Below, piece after piece: positions 16,766 to 25,670 of a stretch of 64,000 nt of DNA. This stretch comes from Eutrophocola sp964503965. GTDB taxonomy: Bacteria; Pseudomonadota; Gammaproteobacteria; Pseudomonadales; Pseudohongiellaceae. Under the pieces are notes generated by a model that was not told the origin of the DNA, did no database searches, and saw only the letters and a program-made list of their open reading frames with translations. Location: the NCBI GenBank assembly GCA_964503965.1, contig CAZDCK010000010.1, positions 1 through 64,000 on the forward strand, given 5' to 3'. Within the stretch, counting starts at the first letter, position 1, and each line of letters opens with the position of its first letter. Made by a program: the position numbers and the translations under genes.

Positions 16766-17737
16766 TCAAACTACGTTGGCCTTGAGCAGGTCATGCATGG
16801 TTATGATTCCCTGAAAGTCATCGTCCTCTCCGATGACAAGCAGGGTATAGATCTCGTTGTCCTCCATGATTCTGGCTGCCTCCGTTGCCAGGGAATTACT
16901 GCCAACAGACCTGAAAGAGCTGGTCATCACATCCCTGATTGGCGTCTCGTTAAGGTCGTGGTTACTGTCCAGAAAACGCCGAAGGTCGCCATCGGTAAAT
17001 ACCCCACACACCTTGCCGGACTCATTGGTTACGGTCGTCATTCCCAGTTTCTTAGCCGACATTTCCAGCAGGGAGTCTTTCACAGTAGTGTGTTCAACCA
17101 CCTGCGGTATATCGTCTCCGCTATGCATGATGTCACTGACCTTAAGGAGCAGTCTTCGGCCCAGATTGCCTCCGGGGTGGGAAAAGGCAAAATCTTCCGC
17201 AGTAAAGCCACGGGCTTCCAGCAAGGCCATGGCCAGGGCGTCTCCCATAACGAGGGTTGCCGTGGTGCTGGTTGTGGGAGCCAGCCCAAGTGGGCAGGCT
17301 TCTTCGCTGACACTGATATCAAGATGAGCATTAGCCTCTTTCGCGAGGGGAGATGACTTGTTGCCGGTCAGTGCGATCAGGCTGACGCCCTTGCGTTTCA
17401 GGATGGGCAGAATACTGACGACTTCTGCTGTGGTGCCGGAATTGGAGATAGCGATGACGATATCCTGGTCAGTCACCATACCGATATCCCCATGACTGGC
17501 TTCTGCAGGATGGACGAAGTGAGCAGGCGTCCCCGTGCTGGCCAGAGTCGCGGCAATCTTGTTGGCAATATGACCGGATTTGCCCATCCCCATGACAATA
17601 ACCCGACCCTGGCTGTCCAGGATCAGTTCACAGGCGTGTTGAAAGCTCTCATCTATTCGGGAGGAAAGGCTATCTATGGCCTCACGTTCAAGACCAATGG
17701 TACGCAAGGCGGTCTGTTTCAGCCCGTTCTTATCCAT
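16766..17737 (-). CDS. kdsD: Arabinose-5-phosphate isomerase KdsD
   Basis: This 323-residue protein has an N-terminal SIS sugar isomerase domain (about 30-185, with VMGMGKSGHIANKIAATLASTGTP and AISNSGTTAE) and two C-terminal CBS domains (about 205-320). The residues FVHPAEASHGDIGM form the active-site segment. It converts ribulose-5-phosphate to arabinose-5-phosphate, the first step of KDO synthesis. Its start overlaps the end of the antiporter gene by 19 bp. Confidence 0.96.
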   Translation of the reverse strand: MDKNGLKQTALRTIGLEREAIDSLSSRIDESFQHACELILDSQGRVIVMGMGKSGHIANKIAATLASTGTPAHFVHPAEASHGDIGMVTDQDIVIAISNSGTTAEVVSILPILKRKGVSLIALTGNKSSPLAKEANAHLDISVSEEACPLGLAPTTSTTATLVMGDALAMALLEARGFTAEDFAFSHPGGNLGRRLLLKVSDIMHSGDDIPQVVEHTTVKDSLLEMSAKKLGMTTVTNESGKVCGVFTDGDLRRFLDSNHDLNETPIRDVMTSSFRSVGSNSLATEAARIMEDNEIYTLLVIGEDDDFQGIITMHDLLKANVV

Positions 17738-18747
17738 GTGTCGTCAGGTAACCTTTGCTGACTGATAATAAGGGTAGCAGTGTAAGCGATATAGATACCC
17801 AATAAAACCAGACCGGCCAAACGTCCGATCTGTTGTCCCTTGCGGGATCGCATGTAGAGGAAATAGGCACAACCCAGGGTGATGATCATCATGGTGGCAT
17901 AGTCCCTAGTGAGAATTTCCCGTTGTAACACAAAAGGGGAAATAAACGCGGGTACCGGAAGTACCAGCAGGATATTCATGATGTTCGAACCAATAATATT
18001 GCCCAGCACAAGGTCGTAATGCCCCTTGAGCGCACTTGTCATGGAGGTGGCGAGTTCCGGCAGGCTCGTACCAACGGCCATGACGGTCAGGCCAATAATA
18101 AGCTCGCTTACTCCCAGGGCCAGGGCAACACTGCGGGCACCTTCCACCAGGATATTGGCACTGATTACGAGTAGCACAAGACCGAACAGGAGCCAGGCAA
18201 GCGCTTTTGGGGTAGACATGTCGTCTGCGATGAACTCATCCGTGACTTCATCCGGGTTGATAAAATCGGGTTCCGGCGCTGTATCATCGGAGGGTTTGTT
18301 CAGACTCTTGATCATGCGCCAGGCAAATACAGCCAATAGGAAGAGCAGGAGCATGCCGTCAAAATAGTTCAGGGTGAAATCCGCAAATATGACAAAGCAA
18401 AGGAAAGAAACCAGCAGCAGGGCGGGCAGCTCCTTTTTCAGCAGTGACATCGGAATATCAATTGGCCGTATCAGGACTGTTATCGCAAGCACAATGCCGA
18501 GGTTGGCAATGTTGGAACCAAGCGCATTACCAATGGCAATAGTCGGGGAGCCATGCAGGGAAGCTGTTGCCGAGGTAAATATCTCCGGCGCAGAAGTACC
18601 GAAGGCCACGATGGTCAGGCCAATGATTAGTGGAGATACACCCAGATTACGGGCAGTTGTAGAGGCACCAAGCACGAATCGATCGGCGCTCCAGATAAGA
18701 CCCGCAAATCCAAAGACGATATAGACTGCGGAAATAAATATTCCCAT
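17719..18747 (-). CDS. yrbG: Calcium/sodium:cation antiporter of the CaCA family (YrbG-like)
   Basis: The 342-residue protein has about ten membrane helices in two inverted halves, each with the alpha-repeat motif: AFGTSAPEIFTSATASLHG with ALGSNIANLG in the first half and AVGTSLPELATSMTSALKG with IIGSNIMNILL in the second. These form the cation-exchange site of CaCA antiporters. An acidic cytoplasmic loop (about 155-180) separates the halves. It heads the kdsD-kdsC-lptC-lptA-lptB series and overlaps kdsD, and it is divergent from mlaC. Confidence 0.92.
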   Translation of the reverse strand: MGIFISAVYIVFGFAGLIWSADRFVLGASTTARNLGVSPLIIGLTIVAFGTSAPEIFTSATASLHGSPTIAIGNALGSNIANLGIVLAITVLIRPIDIPMSLLKKELPALLLVSFLCFVIFADFTLNYFDGMLLLFLLAVFAWRMIKSLNKPSDDTAPEPDFINPDEVTDEFIADDMSTPKALAWLLFGLVLLVISANILVEGARSVALALGVSELIIGLTVMAVGTSLPELATSMTSALKGHYDLVLGNIIGSNIMNILLVLPVPAFISPFVLQREILTRDYATMMIITLGCAYFLYMRSRKGQQIGRLAGLVLLGIYIAYTATLIISQQRLPDDTWIRTG

Positions 18748-19008
18748 GGGTAAGTCCTGGGTAATCGCGCAAGGTGCGCCGGTTACCCGAAATCAAAATT
18801 GGCGACAATATGGCAATTATGCCCTTAATAATCAATAGGCGAAATTCTCAAAATACCCTTATTCCCAATTTAGTTACGTTTCTGTTTCCTGTAAAATGCA
18901 CTGTACTGAATAAAGCTGAAATTTTGCGGGGTTTTTCCGTTTAGGGATAAGAGGAGTCAGAATGATTCCGACCCATAGAATGCTTACAATCCGTTACGGA
19001 GATTACAC

Positions 19009-19650
19009 ATGAACATCTTGCACCGATTCCTTCTCATGTTGAGCCTGGTCTCGGGATCAATGCTTCTCACTACGGCCCCGGTGACGCAGGCTGCGTCGGA
19101 ATTGTCTGCCCAGGAGGCTGTAGATATCTACATTAGTGGATTGCTCTCCCGTATGGACGAGATCAAACCACTGTATGAATCAGACAGGGCATCCTATTTC
19201 AGTGAAGTAGAAGTGGCCCTGTCTGAATTTGTGGATTTCAGGGAAGTGGCCAGGGGAGTCATGGCGAAATACAGCCAGGGATCAAGAGGCGCCACAGAAG
19301 AACAATTGGACCGTTTTGCTGGTGTGTTCAGGGAATCACTGGTGGATTTTTATGGCAGTGCGCTGGCAGAGTATGGTGGCGTTGAGTACGAATTCCTGGA
19401 AAACAGGCGGCAGGATAGCAATCCGGAGCGTTCATCCAATGTGCGCATGGCAATGATCAGTGCAGATGACAGTCGAATTGAGGTGCAATACACCATGTTC
19501 CTGAATGAGCAGCGTGAGTGGAAATTGCGCAACCTCTATGTGGAGGGCGTAAATCTGCGCCGTCAGTACCATTCCAGATTTGACAGCCTGATGAACAGCA
19601 ACGAGTTTGATATAGACCGGGTTATCGACCTGTGGCATATCGTGGAATGA
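19009..19650 (+). CDS. mlaC: Periplasmic phospholipid-binding protein MlaC
   Basis: The 213-residue protein has a signal peptide (hydrophobic core to VTQAAS) and the MlaC/Ttg2D family segments VDFREVARGVMAKY, RFAGVFRESLVDFYGSALAEY and the C-terminal LYVEGVNLRRQYHSRF. MlaC shuttles phospholipid between the outer-membrane MlaA complex and the inner-membrane MlaFEDB transporter. Here it stands first on the plus strand: mlaF, mlaE and mlaD, usually just upstream, are missing, and the antiporter yrbG lies only 261 bp away in the other direction. mlaB is also missing between mlaC and ibaG. It must therefore work with a transporter encoded elsewhere, or in another way. Confidence 0.93.
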   Translation: MNILHRFLLMLSLVSGSMLLTTAPVTQAASELSAQEAVDIYISGLLSRMDEIKPLYESDRASYFSEVEVALSEFVDFREVARGVMAKYSQGSRGATEEQLDRFAGVFRESLVDFYGSALAEYGGVEYEFLENRRQDSNPERSSNVRMAMISADDSRIEVQYTMFLNEQREWKLRNLYVEGVNLRRQYHSRFDSLMNSNEFDIDRVIDLWHIVE

Positions 19651-19702
19651 GCGTTTCAACGCTTCAATGCTGAGAAGAAACGCAACCGGAGAACACAAAA
19701 GA

Positions 19703-19939
19703 ATGACGACTGAAGAAATAGAAAAAATGCTTGCCGACGAATTTGCTAATGCAGATATCCAGGTAAGCGGTGGTGACGGCAGTTACCAGGTAAGCATGGT
19801 ATCGGACGCCTTTGAAGGTCTGAATGCTGTGAAAAGACAGCAGTCTGTCTACCGAGTACTCAATCCTCACATTGCCAGTGGTGTAATCCATGCGATCAAT
19901 ATGCAGTTGAAGACTCCGGGAGAGCATGAACAGGCGTAA
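19703..19939 (+). CDS. ibaG: BolA-family protein IbaG
   Basis: A 78-residue BolA/IbaG-family protein beginning MTTEEIEKMLADEF, with the SDAFEGLNAVKRQQSVYRVL segment and the HIASGVIHAINMQ helix typical of this family. BolA proteins bind monothiol glutaredoxin Fe-S complexes. I placed the start at the ATG 19703 because it aligns with the family; an ATG 36 bases upstream would add an atypical basic stretch. It lies between mlaC and murA, as in E. coli and Pseudomonas, and is followed by a terminator. Confidence 0.9.
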   Translation: MTTEEIEKMLADEFANADIQVSGGDGSYQVSMVSDAFEGLNAVKRQQSVYRVLNPHIASGVIHAINMQLKTPGEHEQA

Positions 19940-19964
19940 TGCGCGAGAGGCTGGCGAACTTGCT

Positions 19965-19992
19965 GAAAGGTCCCTCACGGGGCCTTTTTTTT
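19965..19992 (+). terminator. Rho-independent terminator after ibaG
   Basis: AAAGGTCCC and GGGGCCTTT form a stem with one G-T pair around the loop TCAC, followed by a run of T. It lies about 25 bp after the ibaG stop and ends the mlaC-ibaG unit. Confidence 0.9.
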
Positions 19993-20058
19993 GATTTGTG
20001 CATAGCCTGTGGGAAGTGCCGGTAAGGTTGAAATTTATTCAGCGGCACGCCTGGAAAA

Positions 20059-20068
20059 TTGCTAGAAT
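20059..20068 (+). promoter_or_regulatory. Extended -10 promoter candidate for murA-hisGD
   Basis: TTGCTAGAAT is a TGn-extended -10 element (TAGAAT) between the ibaG terminator and murA. No good -35 lies 17 bp upstream, as allowed for extended -10 promoters. It would start transcription about 90 bp before the murA ATG. Confidence 0.45.
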
Positions 20069-20161
20069 GGCGCACAACTTTTTTGGGCCTGACAGCCATC
20101 CAGACAATATGGCAAAGCAAGGAAAGCATGCCTGCGGCGAAACACGTCGAGAGGAACAATA

Positions 20162-21424
20162 ATGGATAAACTTGAAATACACGGAGGCATTCCCCTGCAG
20201 GGAGAAATCCGCATTGCAGGGGCAAAAAACTCGGCTTTGCCGATAATGGCGTCTACGCTGCTGACAAAAGAGACCGTAAAAGTCGGTAATTTGCCACACC
20301 TGTATGACATTACCACCATGCTGGAGCTTCTTGGCTGCATGGGAGTGGAGTCCATTGTGGGTGAGAAATTGGGTGTGGAAATCTGCAGTGCACCAATCAG
20401 GCATTTCAGTGCACCCTATGAGCTGGTAAAAACCATGCGTGCCTCCATACTGGTGCTGGGACCGCTGCTGGCCCATTTTGGACAGGCGGAAGTGGCTCTC
20501 CCGGGAGGATGTGCCATCGGGAGCAGGCCAGTAAATCTCCATTTGTCTGCCTTAAAGAAAATGGGTGCAGATATTAGTGTTGAAGAGGGGTATATCAAGG
20601 CCAGCGTTGATGGCAGACTTAAGGGCGCCCATATTTTCATGGATCTGGTGACGGTAACAGGAACAGAGAATGTCATGATGGCTGCCTGTCTGGCAGATGG
20701 AAAAACCGTGATAGAGAATGCCGCGAGGGAGCCGGAAGTGGTCGATCTTGCCCTCTGCCTTAAAGCCATGGGAGCCGATATTTCCGGCGAGGGGTCTGAC
20801 ACCATTACAATCAATGGCGTCGAGGAACTGCATGGCTGTGAATACAATGTCATGCCTGACAGGATTGAAACAGGCACTTACCTGATTGCCACAGCGGCAA
20901 CCCGGGGGAAGATAAAGGTCAAGGATACGCGTCCGGATATACTGGAAGCGGTGTTGAGCAAACTTGAGGAAGCCGGCGCCCATATAGAAGTGGGAGACGA
21001 CTGGATTTCACTGGACATGAAGGGGAAAAGACCGAAAGCCGTCTCCCTGACTACCGCTCCCTACCCGGCATTTCCCACGGATATGCAGGCCCAGTTTACG
21101 GCACTTAACGCTGTCGCTGAGGGGGCCGGGCTTATAACAGAAACGGTGTTTGAAAATCGCTTCATGCATGTCCATGAGATGAATCGTATGGGCGCAGATC
21201 TCAAGATTGAGGGAAATACCGTGGTGGTTAACGGTAAGGAGATACTCAAGGGAGCACCAGTTATGGCGACCGATCTGCGTGCTTCAGCCAGCCTGATCAT
21301 TGCCGGGCTCATGTCTGAAAGCCAGACTACCGTGGACCGAATTTACCATATCGATCGCGGCTATGAATGTATTGAAGAAAAACTTCAGTTGCTTGGTGCC
21401 AGGATCAAGCGGCTGCCATCCTGA
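20162..21424 (+). CDS. murA: UDP-N-acetylglucosamine 1-carboxyvinyltransferase MurA
   Basis: The 420-residue enzyme makes the first committed step of peptidoglycan, adding enolpyruvate to UDP-GlcNAc. The active-site cysteine is Cys117 in LPGGCAIGSRPVNLH, so it is the normal fosfomycin-sensitive type. The N-terminal GGIPLQGEIRIAGAKNSALP and the TAPYPAFPTDMQAQF segment are also typical. It starts a new unit after the ibaG terminator, and hisG follows after 16 bp. Confidence 0.97.
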   Translation: MDKLEIHGGIPLQGEIRIAGAKNSALPIMASTLLTKETVKVGNLPHLYDITTMLELLGCMGVESIVGEKLGVEICSAPIRHFSAPYELVKTMRASILVLGPLLAHFGQAEVALPGGCAIGSRPVNLHLSALKKMGADISVEEGYIKASVDGRLKGAHIFMDLVTVTGTENVMMAACLADGKTVIENAAREPEVVDLALCLKAMGADISGEGSDTITINGVEELHGCEYNVMPDRIETGTYLIATAATRGKIKVKDTRPDILEAVLSKLEEAGAHIEVGDDWISLDMKGKRPKAVSLTTAPYPAFPTDMQAQFTALNAVAEGAGLITETVFENRFMHVHEMNRMGADLKIEGNTVVVNGKEILKGAPVMATDLRASASLIIAGLMSESQTTVDRIYHIDRGYECIEEKLQLLGARIKRLPS

Positions 21425-21440
21425 TAGATAGAATCAAACA

Positions 21441-22082
21441 ATGAGTGCAGACAAACTGGTCATCGCCCTGACCAAGGGGCGAATTCTAGAGGAAGTTTTA
21501 CCACTGCTGGAAAAAGCAGGGATCATACCTGCAGAGGATATCAATAACAGCCGGAAGCTTATTTTCGAGAGTAATCTGCCTGATGTGCAGATTATGGTGA
21601 TACGTGGTTCTGATGTGCCAACCTACGTTGAGTTGGGAAGCGCCGATGTGGGTATAACAGGTAAGGACATTCTCATGGAAAACGGGTCTGACGGTTTTTA
21701 TGAACCACTTGATCTGAAACTGGCCACTTGCAGAATGATGACAGCAGCGCCCGTCAACCAGGCCGAGACACCGAAGCGGCTGCGTGTAGCCAGCAAGTTT
21801 GTGAATATTGCCAAGAATTATTTCTCGGAACATGGGCGGCAGGTAGATATCATCAAACTCAACGGTGCACTGGAACTTGCTCCGATTATGGGGCTTGCTG
21901 ACTGCATTGTGGATATCGTGGATACGGGCAAAACACTCAAGGCCAACGGATTGGAGCCTAAAGAACATATCGCGGACATCAGTACCCGGGTAATCGTCAA
22001 TAAAGCCTCAATGAAGATCAAACACAACCGCGTTCAGTCATTACTGAAAAGACTGGGCGATGCCGTTGGAGGCAGGGTCTGA
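21441..22082 (+). CDS. hisG: ATP phosphoribosyltransferase catalytic subunit HisG, short form
   Basis: The 213-residue HisG carries the ALTKGRILEE N-terminus and the DCIVDIVDTGKTLKANGL PRPP-binding loop. The length is that of the short HisG form, which lacks the C-terminal regulatory domain and needs the HisZ subunit; hisZ is not in this window. It catalyses the first step of histidine synthesis. It is between murA and hisD as in Pseudomonas. Confidence 0.95.
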   Translation: MSADKLVIALTKGRILEEVLPLLEKAGIIPAEDINNSRKLIFESNLPDVQIMVIRGSDVPTYVELGSADVGITGKDILMENGSDGFYEPLDLKLATCRMMTAAPVNQAETPKRLRVASKFVNIAKNYFSEHGRQVDIIKLNGALELAPIMGLADCIVDIVDTGKTLKANGLEPKEHIADISTRVIVNKASMKIKHNRVQSLLKRLGDAVGGRV

Positions 22083-22085
22083 TCC

Positions 22086-23390
22086 ATGGGTGTCACAATC
22101 AAACGCCTTGATTATTCGATGCCGGCCTTCAAGAAAGAGCTGGAAAAGGCGCTCGCCTGGGAATCCATTTCCAACCAGAGTGTTCAGGATACCGTCAGTC
22201 GTATCCTTGCTGATGTCCAGGCCAGGGGAGATCAGGCTGTCATCGAATTGACCAATCAGTTTGACGGGCTGGATGTGACGTCAATGGAACAGTTGAGCAT
22301 ACCCCGGGAAACCCTCCACCAATGCCTCGAGACCCTGCCTTCCGAGCAGGTGGGGGCGCTTGAAAAGGCGGCAGATCGTATCCGTCGCTATCACGAAAAG
22401 CAAAAGCAGGGATCCTGGGAATACACTGACCCGGATGGTTCCGTGTACGGTCAAAAAGTAACCCCGCTGGATCGTGTTGGTATGTATGTACCTGGTGGAA
22501 AGGCTGTCTATCCATCCACAGTCCTCATGGATGCCATTCCTGCCCGCGTCGCCGGTGTTGGTGAAATCGTTGCTACCTTACCTACCCCAGGGGGGGTGAA
22601 AAATCCGTTGGTGCTGGCAGCGCTAGCGCTGGCCGAAGTGGATCATGTGTTCACCATCGGCGGGGCCCAAGCTGTGGCGGCACTGGCTTATGGTACTGAA
22701 TCAGTGCCCAGAGTTGACAAGATTGTTGGTCCGGGCAATATCTTCGTGGCGACTGCCAAGAAAGCGGTTTTCGGGCAGGTTGGTATCGATATGGTGGCCG
22801 GTCCCTCGGAAATTCTTGTGATTTGTGATGGAAAAACAGATCCGGACTGGATTGCCATGGACCTTTTTTCCCAGGCTGAACACGATGAAGACGCCCAGTC
22901 CATTCTGGTGTGTACTGACACGGATTTCATGACTCGGGTGGAACAGAGTATAGATAGGTTGGTGGGTGAGATGCCAAGACAGGAAATCATCAGGGAATCA
23001 CTTGAATCCAGAGGGCTGTTAATTCAGGTTGCTGATCTTGGTGAAGCTGCTGAAGTATGCAACCTAGTTGCTCCTGAGCACCTGGAGCTGTCCGTGGAAG
23101 ATCCCCGGGGAATGCTTGATGATATTCGCCATGCCGGCGCAATCTTCATGGGGCGTTATACCTCTGAATCTCTGGGTGATTACTGTGCAGGTCCAAGTCA
23201 TGTGCTACCTACTTCCGGCACGGCTCGTTTCTCTTCAGCCCTTGGTGTGTATGATTTTCAGAAGCGTTCTTCAATTATTGAATGTACGGAATCAACAGCC
23301 AGGGAACTGGCCGGAACGGCTTCAGTACTGGCTAATGCCGAGGGTTTGATTGCCCATGCACTGTCTGCCGAATACAGGGATCGGGACTGA
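22086..23390 (+). CDS. hisD: Histidinol dehydrogenase HisD
   Basis: The 434-residue enzyme oxidises histidinol to histidine in two NAD+-dependent steps. It has GMYVPGGKAVYPSTVLM, GGAQAVAALAYGT, the KIVGPGN segment and the AEHDEDAQS zinc-ligand motif, and GPSHVLPTSGTARF near the C-terminus. It starts 4 bp after hisG. hisC, usually next, is absent: the stop is one base from the end of the convergent protease gene. Confidence 0.97.
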   Translation: MGVTIKRLDYSMPAFKKELEKALAWESISNQSVQDTVSRILADVQARGDQAVIELTNQFDGLDVTSMEQLSIPRETLHQCLETLPSEQVGALEKAADRIRRYHEKQKQGSWEYTDPDGSVYGQKVTPLDRVGMYVPGGKAVYPSTVLMDAIPARVAGVGEIVATLPTPGGVKNPLVLAALALAEVDHVFTIGGAQAVAALAYGTESVPRVDKIVGPGNIFVATAKKAVFGQVGIDMVAGPSEILVICDGKTDPDWIAMDLFSQAEHDEDAQSILVCTDTDFMTRVEQSIDRLVGEMPRQEIIRESLESRGLLIQVADLGEAAEVCNLVAPEHLELSVEDPRGMLDDIRHAGAIFMGRYTSESLGDYCAGPSHVLPTSGTARFSSALGVYDFQKRSSIIECTESTARELAGTASVLANAEGLIAHALSAEYRDRD

Positions 23391-23391
23391 G

Positions 23392-24639
23392 CTAATTTAA
23401 ACCCGAGTCTCCTTCAAAGAGCTTGGGATCCATTAAATTTCTCAAGAGGCTTTCGCCAAAAGGGTTAGGATCCAGCAACTGGGTTTCTTCAGTCAACCAT
23501 AAAACGGCATTGCCGGTGCCGAGAACAATGGGTATTTCCAGGACTTCCGCTTTTCTGTGGACAGTAGCAATTACTGTGTCGCCCGGATTCATGCTATTGG
23601 TTTTCTGAACGGCATTGTAGGCGGATGGTCCATCGACAATATCAATGTCTGCCAGTCGGGTAATAATGTCATCTTTCTTAATGCCTGCTTTGTCCGCAGG
23701 TCCGTTCTGGGATACTTCTTCTATCCATAGCCCCGCAGCATCGGCGTCTAGGAGCAAGCGGCTGAAACTGATCCTCGCGAATCTGCCGACAACGCCTAAA
23801 AATCCACCGGGGTCCCTTTCTATATAGCGCTGCATAAGATCAAATGCCCGGGCTGCAGGGACAGCGAAACTGATTCCTTCTGAACCACCGGACTCACTGA
23901 CGATAGTGGAGTTGATGCCTACAAGTTTCCCATCAACATCGATGAGCGCTCCACCGGAATTTCCGGGATTGATTGCTGCATCCGTCTGAATGACATAACT
24001 GTCTCCACTTGCCAGCAGGGCGCTGATAATACCGAAGGTCACCGATTGTCCAATGTTTCTGGGGTTACCAATAGCCAGGACGACATCACCAACATCCAGG
24101 GTACTTTCCTGTGCTGCCGAAACATAGGGAAGCTCTGTGTCATCGATTTTAAGCAAAGCCAGATCATTGGCTTCCTCAATGGCGACAATGCTTGCTCCAA
24201 CACTTCGGCCATCGTAAAGCGTGATGGTTATAGTCGGTAGTGGTTCGTTTGGATTTCTGACCAAATCTGGGTCTTGCAACTCGAAGATATGGTAACTGGT
24301 GATAATATAACCGTCAGGTGAAATGATGACTCCGGAGCCAAGACTGCTGCTTTCATCAGCGGCATAATAACGTTGCGACTGGAATGGATTGATGACTTCT
24401 TCACCAATTAATCGGCCCACCTCAGCCGTAGAGTTGATACTGACAACGGCAGGCGCCGTCTTGGCGATGGCATCGGAATAGGAGTAGGAATTGATGGTGA
24501 CCTGCTGTACAGGTTGGTCCGGCAGGTAGACTTCAAGGCCAGGAATCTTGTCAGCAAAGCGGGGCAGTTGCAGCAGAGCCAGGCCAAAAACTAGCCCTCC
24601 AATTGCTGGCCATATAATAAAGTTAACAACCTTGCTCAT
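23392..24639 (-). CDS. DegS/AlgW-type periplasmic serine protease with one PDZ domain
   Basis: The 415-residue protein has an N-terminal membrane anchor (about 5-25), a trypsin-like domain with the catalytic triad His in TSYHIFEL, Asp in EANDLALLKID, and Ser in NPGNSGGALID, and one PDZ domain (about 280-370). One PDZ with an N-terminal anchor is the DegS/AlgW layout; these cleave the anti-sigma factor RseA/MucA to start the envelope stress response. The position after hisD is that of algW in Pseudomonas. The C-terminal tail (about 375-415) is longer than in DegS and rich in Leu, Asn and Asp. I leave the symbol open because degS and algW are both used. Confidence 0.9.
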   Translation of the reverse strand: MSKVVNFIIWPAIGGLVFGLALLQLPRFADKIPGLEVYLPDQPVQQVTINSYSYSDAIAKTAPAVVSINSTAEVGRLIGEEVINPFQSQRYYAADESSSLGSGVIISPDGYIITSYHIFELQDPDLVRNPNEPLPTITITLYDGRSVGASIVAIEEANDLALLKIDDTELPYVSAAQESTLDVGDVVLAIGNPRNIGQSVTFGIISALLASGDSYVIQTDAAINPGNSGGALIDVDGKLVGINSTIVSESGGSEGISFAVPAARAFDLMQRYIERDPGGFLGVVGRFARISFSRLLLDADAAGLWIEEVSQNGPADKAGIKKDDIITRLADIDIVDGPSAYNAVQKTNSMNPGDTVIATVHRKAEVLEIPIVLGTGNAVLWLTEETQLLDPNPFGESLLRNLMDPKLFEGDSGLN

Positions 24640-24660
24640 AAAATGCCGTTTAACAGTTGA

Positions 24661-24713
24661 TGCAAATTTCTATGCAACTTTTTTGCAATTGTTTTGCAAT
24701 TGTTTTGCAATTT
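24661..24713. repeat. Five helically phased TGCAA motifs between the protease and NIF3-like genes
   Basis: TGCAA occurs at 24661, 24673, 24684, 24695 and 24706, so at steps of 12, 11, 11 and 11 bp, about one helix turn. The last three belong to perfect or nearly perfect copies of an 11-bp unit TTTTGCAATTG. It lies just upstream of the minus-strand protease start, inside the divergent promoter region. A row of operator half-sites or a bent A/T-rich region would both fit. Confidence 0.7.
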
Positions 24714-24859
24714 TAGTGGTGCCTGCAGAATCCGGTTTCTAGAGCACCTTTATTGTCTTTGTTATCATTGCTGACCAAGTAGTATAACTCAAATAATGCC
24801 CTGGGGCAGACATGTCCGGGTGCTTGCCCTGAACACAGGTTTCAGGAGGATTTTTTTTC

Positions 24860-25621
24860 ATGACAATCAGTCTTGCTGAAATGCGGTCAGCCCTCGATGC
24901 CCTCTTGAGGCCGGGAGATTACAGGGATTATTGCCCCAATGGACTTCAGGTGCAGGGCAGGGACAGTATTTCATGTCTGGTGACGGGAGTAACCGCAAAC
25001 CAGGCTCTGATAGATGCCGCTATTGAAAAGGGGGCAGATGCCATTCTTGTTCATCATGGGTATTTCTGGCGTGGTGAGGATTCTGTCATCTCTGGAATCA
25101 GGAGAAATCGTATCAAGGCCTTGCTGGATAACGACCTGAACCTGTTTGCCTATCATTTACCACTGGATGCTCATCCGGGGCTTGGCAATAATGCACAACT
25201 GGGTATAACGCTTGGTTTTCGAACCGAGGCTGATCTCGATCCATTACATAAAAGTGTTGTGGGTGTGCATGGGGTTCTTGATGAACCCTGCAGTGGCGAG
25301 GATCTGGCAGCACGTATCACTGCCCGTTTGCAAAGAACTCCTTTCCATATTCCAGGTAACGCTGAAAAAATCGAAAAAATCGGGTGGTGTACAGGCTCGG
25401 CACAGAATTATATAGAAATGGCCTGGGAGGCAGGTGTCGACGCTTACCTCACAGGTGAAGTCTCTGAGCAGACAGTGCATTTTGCCCGTGAAACGGGACT
25501 GCATTTTTTTGCAGCAGGTCATCATGCTACTGAGCGTTACGGGGTACAGGCGGTTGGTAATCACCTGGCCGCTGAGTTCGGCATATCCCATGAGTTCGTG
25601 GATATTGATAATCCTGTCTAG
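24860..25621 (+). CDS. NIF3-like dinuclear metal center protein (YbgI family)
   Basis: The 253-residue protein matches the Nif3/YbgI family: DYCPNGLQVQG, the metal-binding ILVHHGYFW, FAYHLPLDAHPGLGNN, and the C-terminal DAYLTGEVSEQ and GHHATERYG segments. Members bind two metal ions in a hexameric ring; their reaction is not settled, although they are often annotated as GTP cyclohydrolase type 1. It is divergent from the protease gene, as in Pseudomonas. Confidence 0.93.
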   Translation: MTISLAEMRSALDALLRPGDYRDYCPNGLQVQGRDSISCLVTGVTANQALIDAAIEKGADAILVHHGYFWRGEDSVISGIRRNRIKALLDNDLNLFAYHLPLDAHPGLGNNAQLGITLGFRTEADLDPLHKSVVGVHGVLDEPCSGEDLAARITARLQRTPFHIPGNAEKIEKIGWCTGSAQNYIEMAWEAGVDAYLTGEVSEQTVHFARETGLHFFAAGHHATERYGVQAVGNHLAAEFGISHEFVDIDNPV

Positions 25622-25670
25622 GGTTTTTTCGTTCTTCATGAAAGCGAGTCAGATTTAGAAAAGGTGTGAT

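Noticed and set aside
18748..19008. A degenerate mlaD or mlaF remnant
   Set aside because: I found no in-frame stretch with MCE or ABC motifs in these 261 bp; it looks like an ordinary divergent promoter region.
24661..24713. TGCAA array as a CRISPR-like repeat
   Set aside because: The units are 11 bp with no spacers and no cas genes are near.
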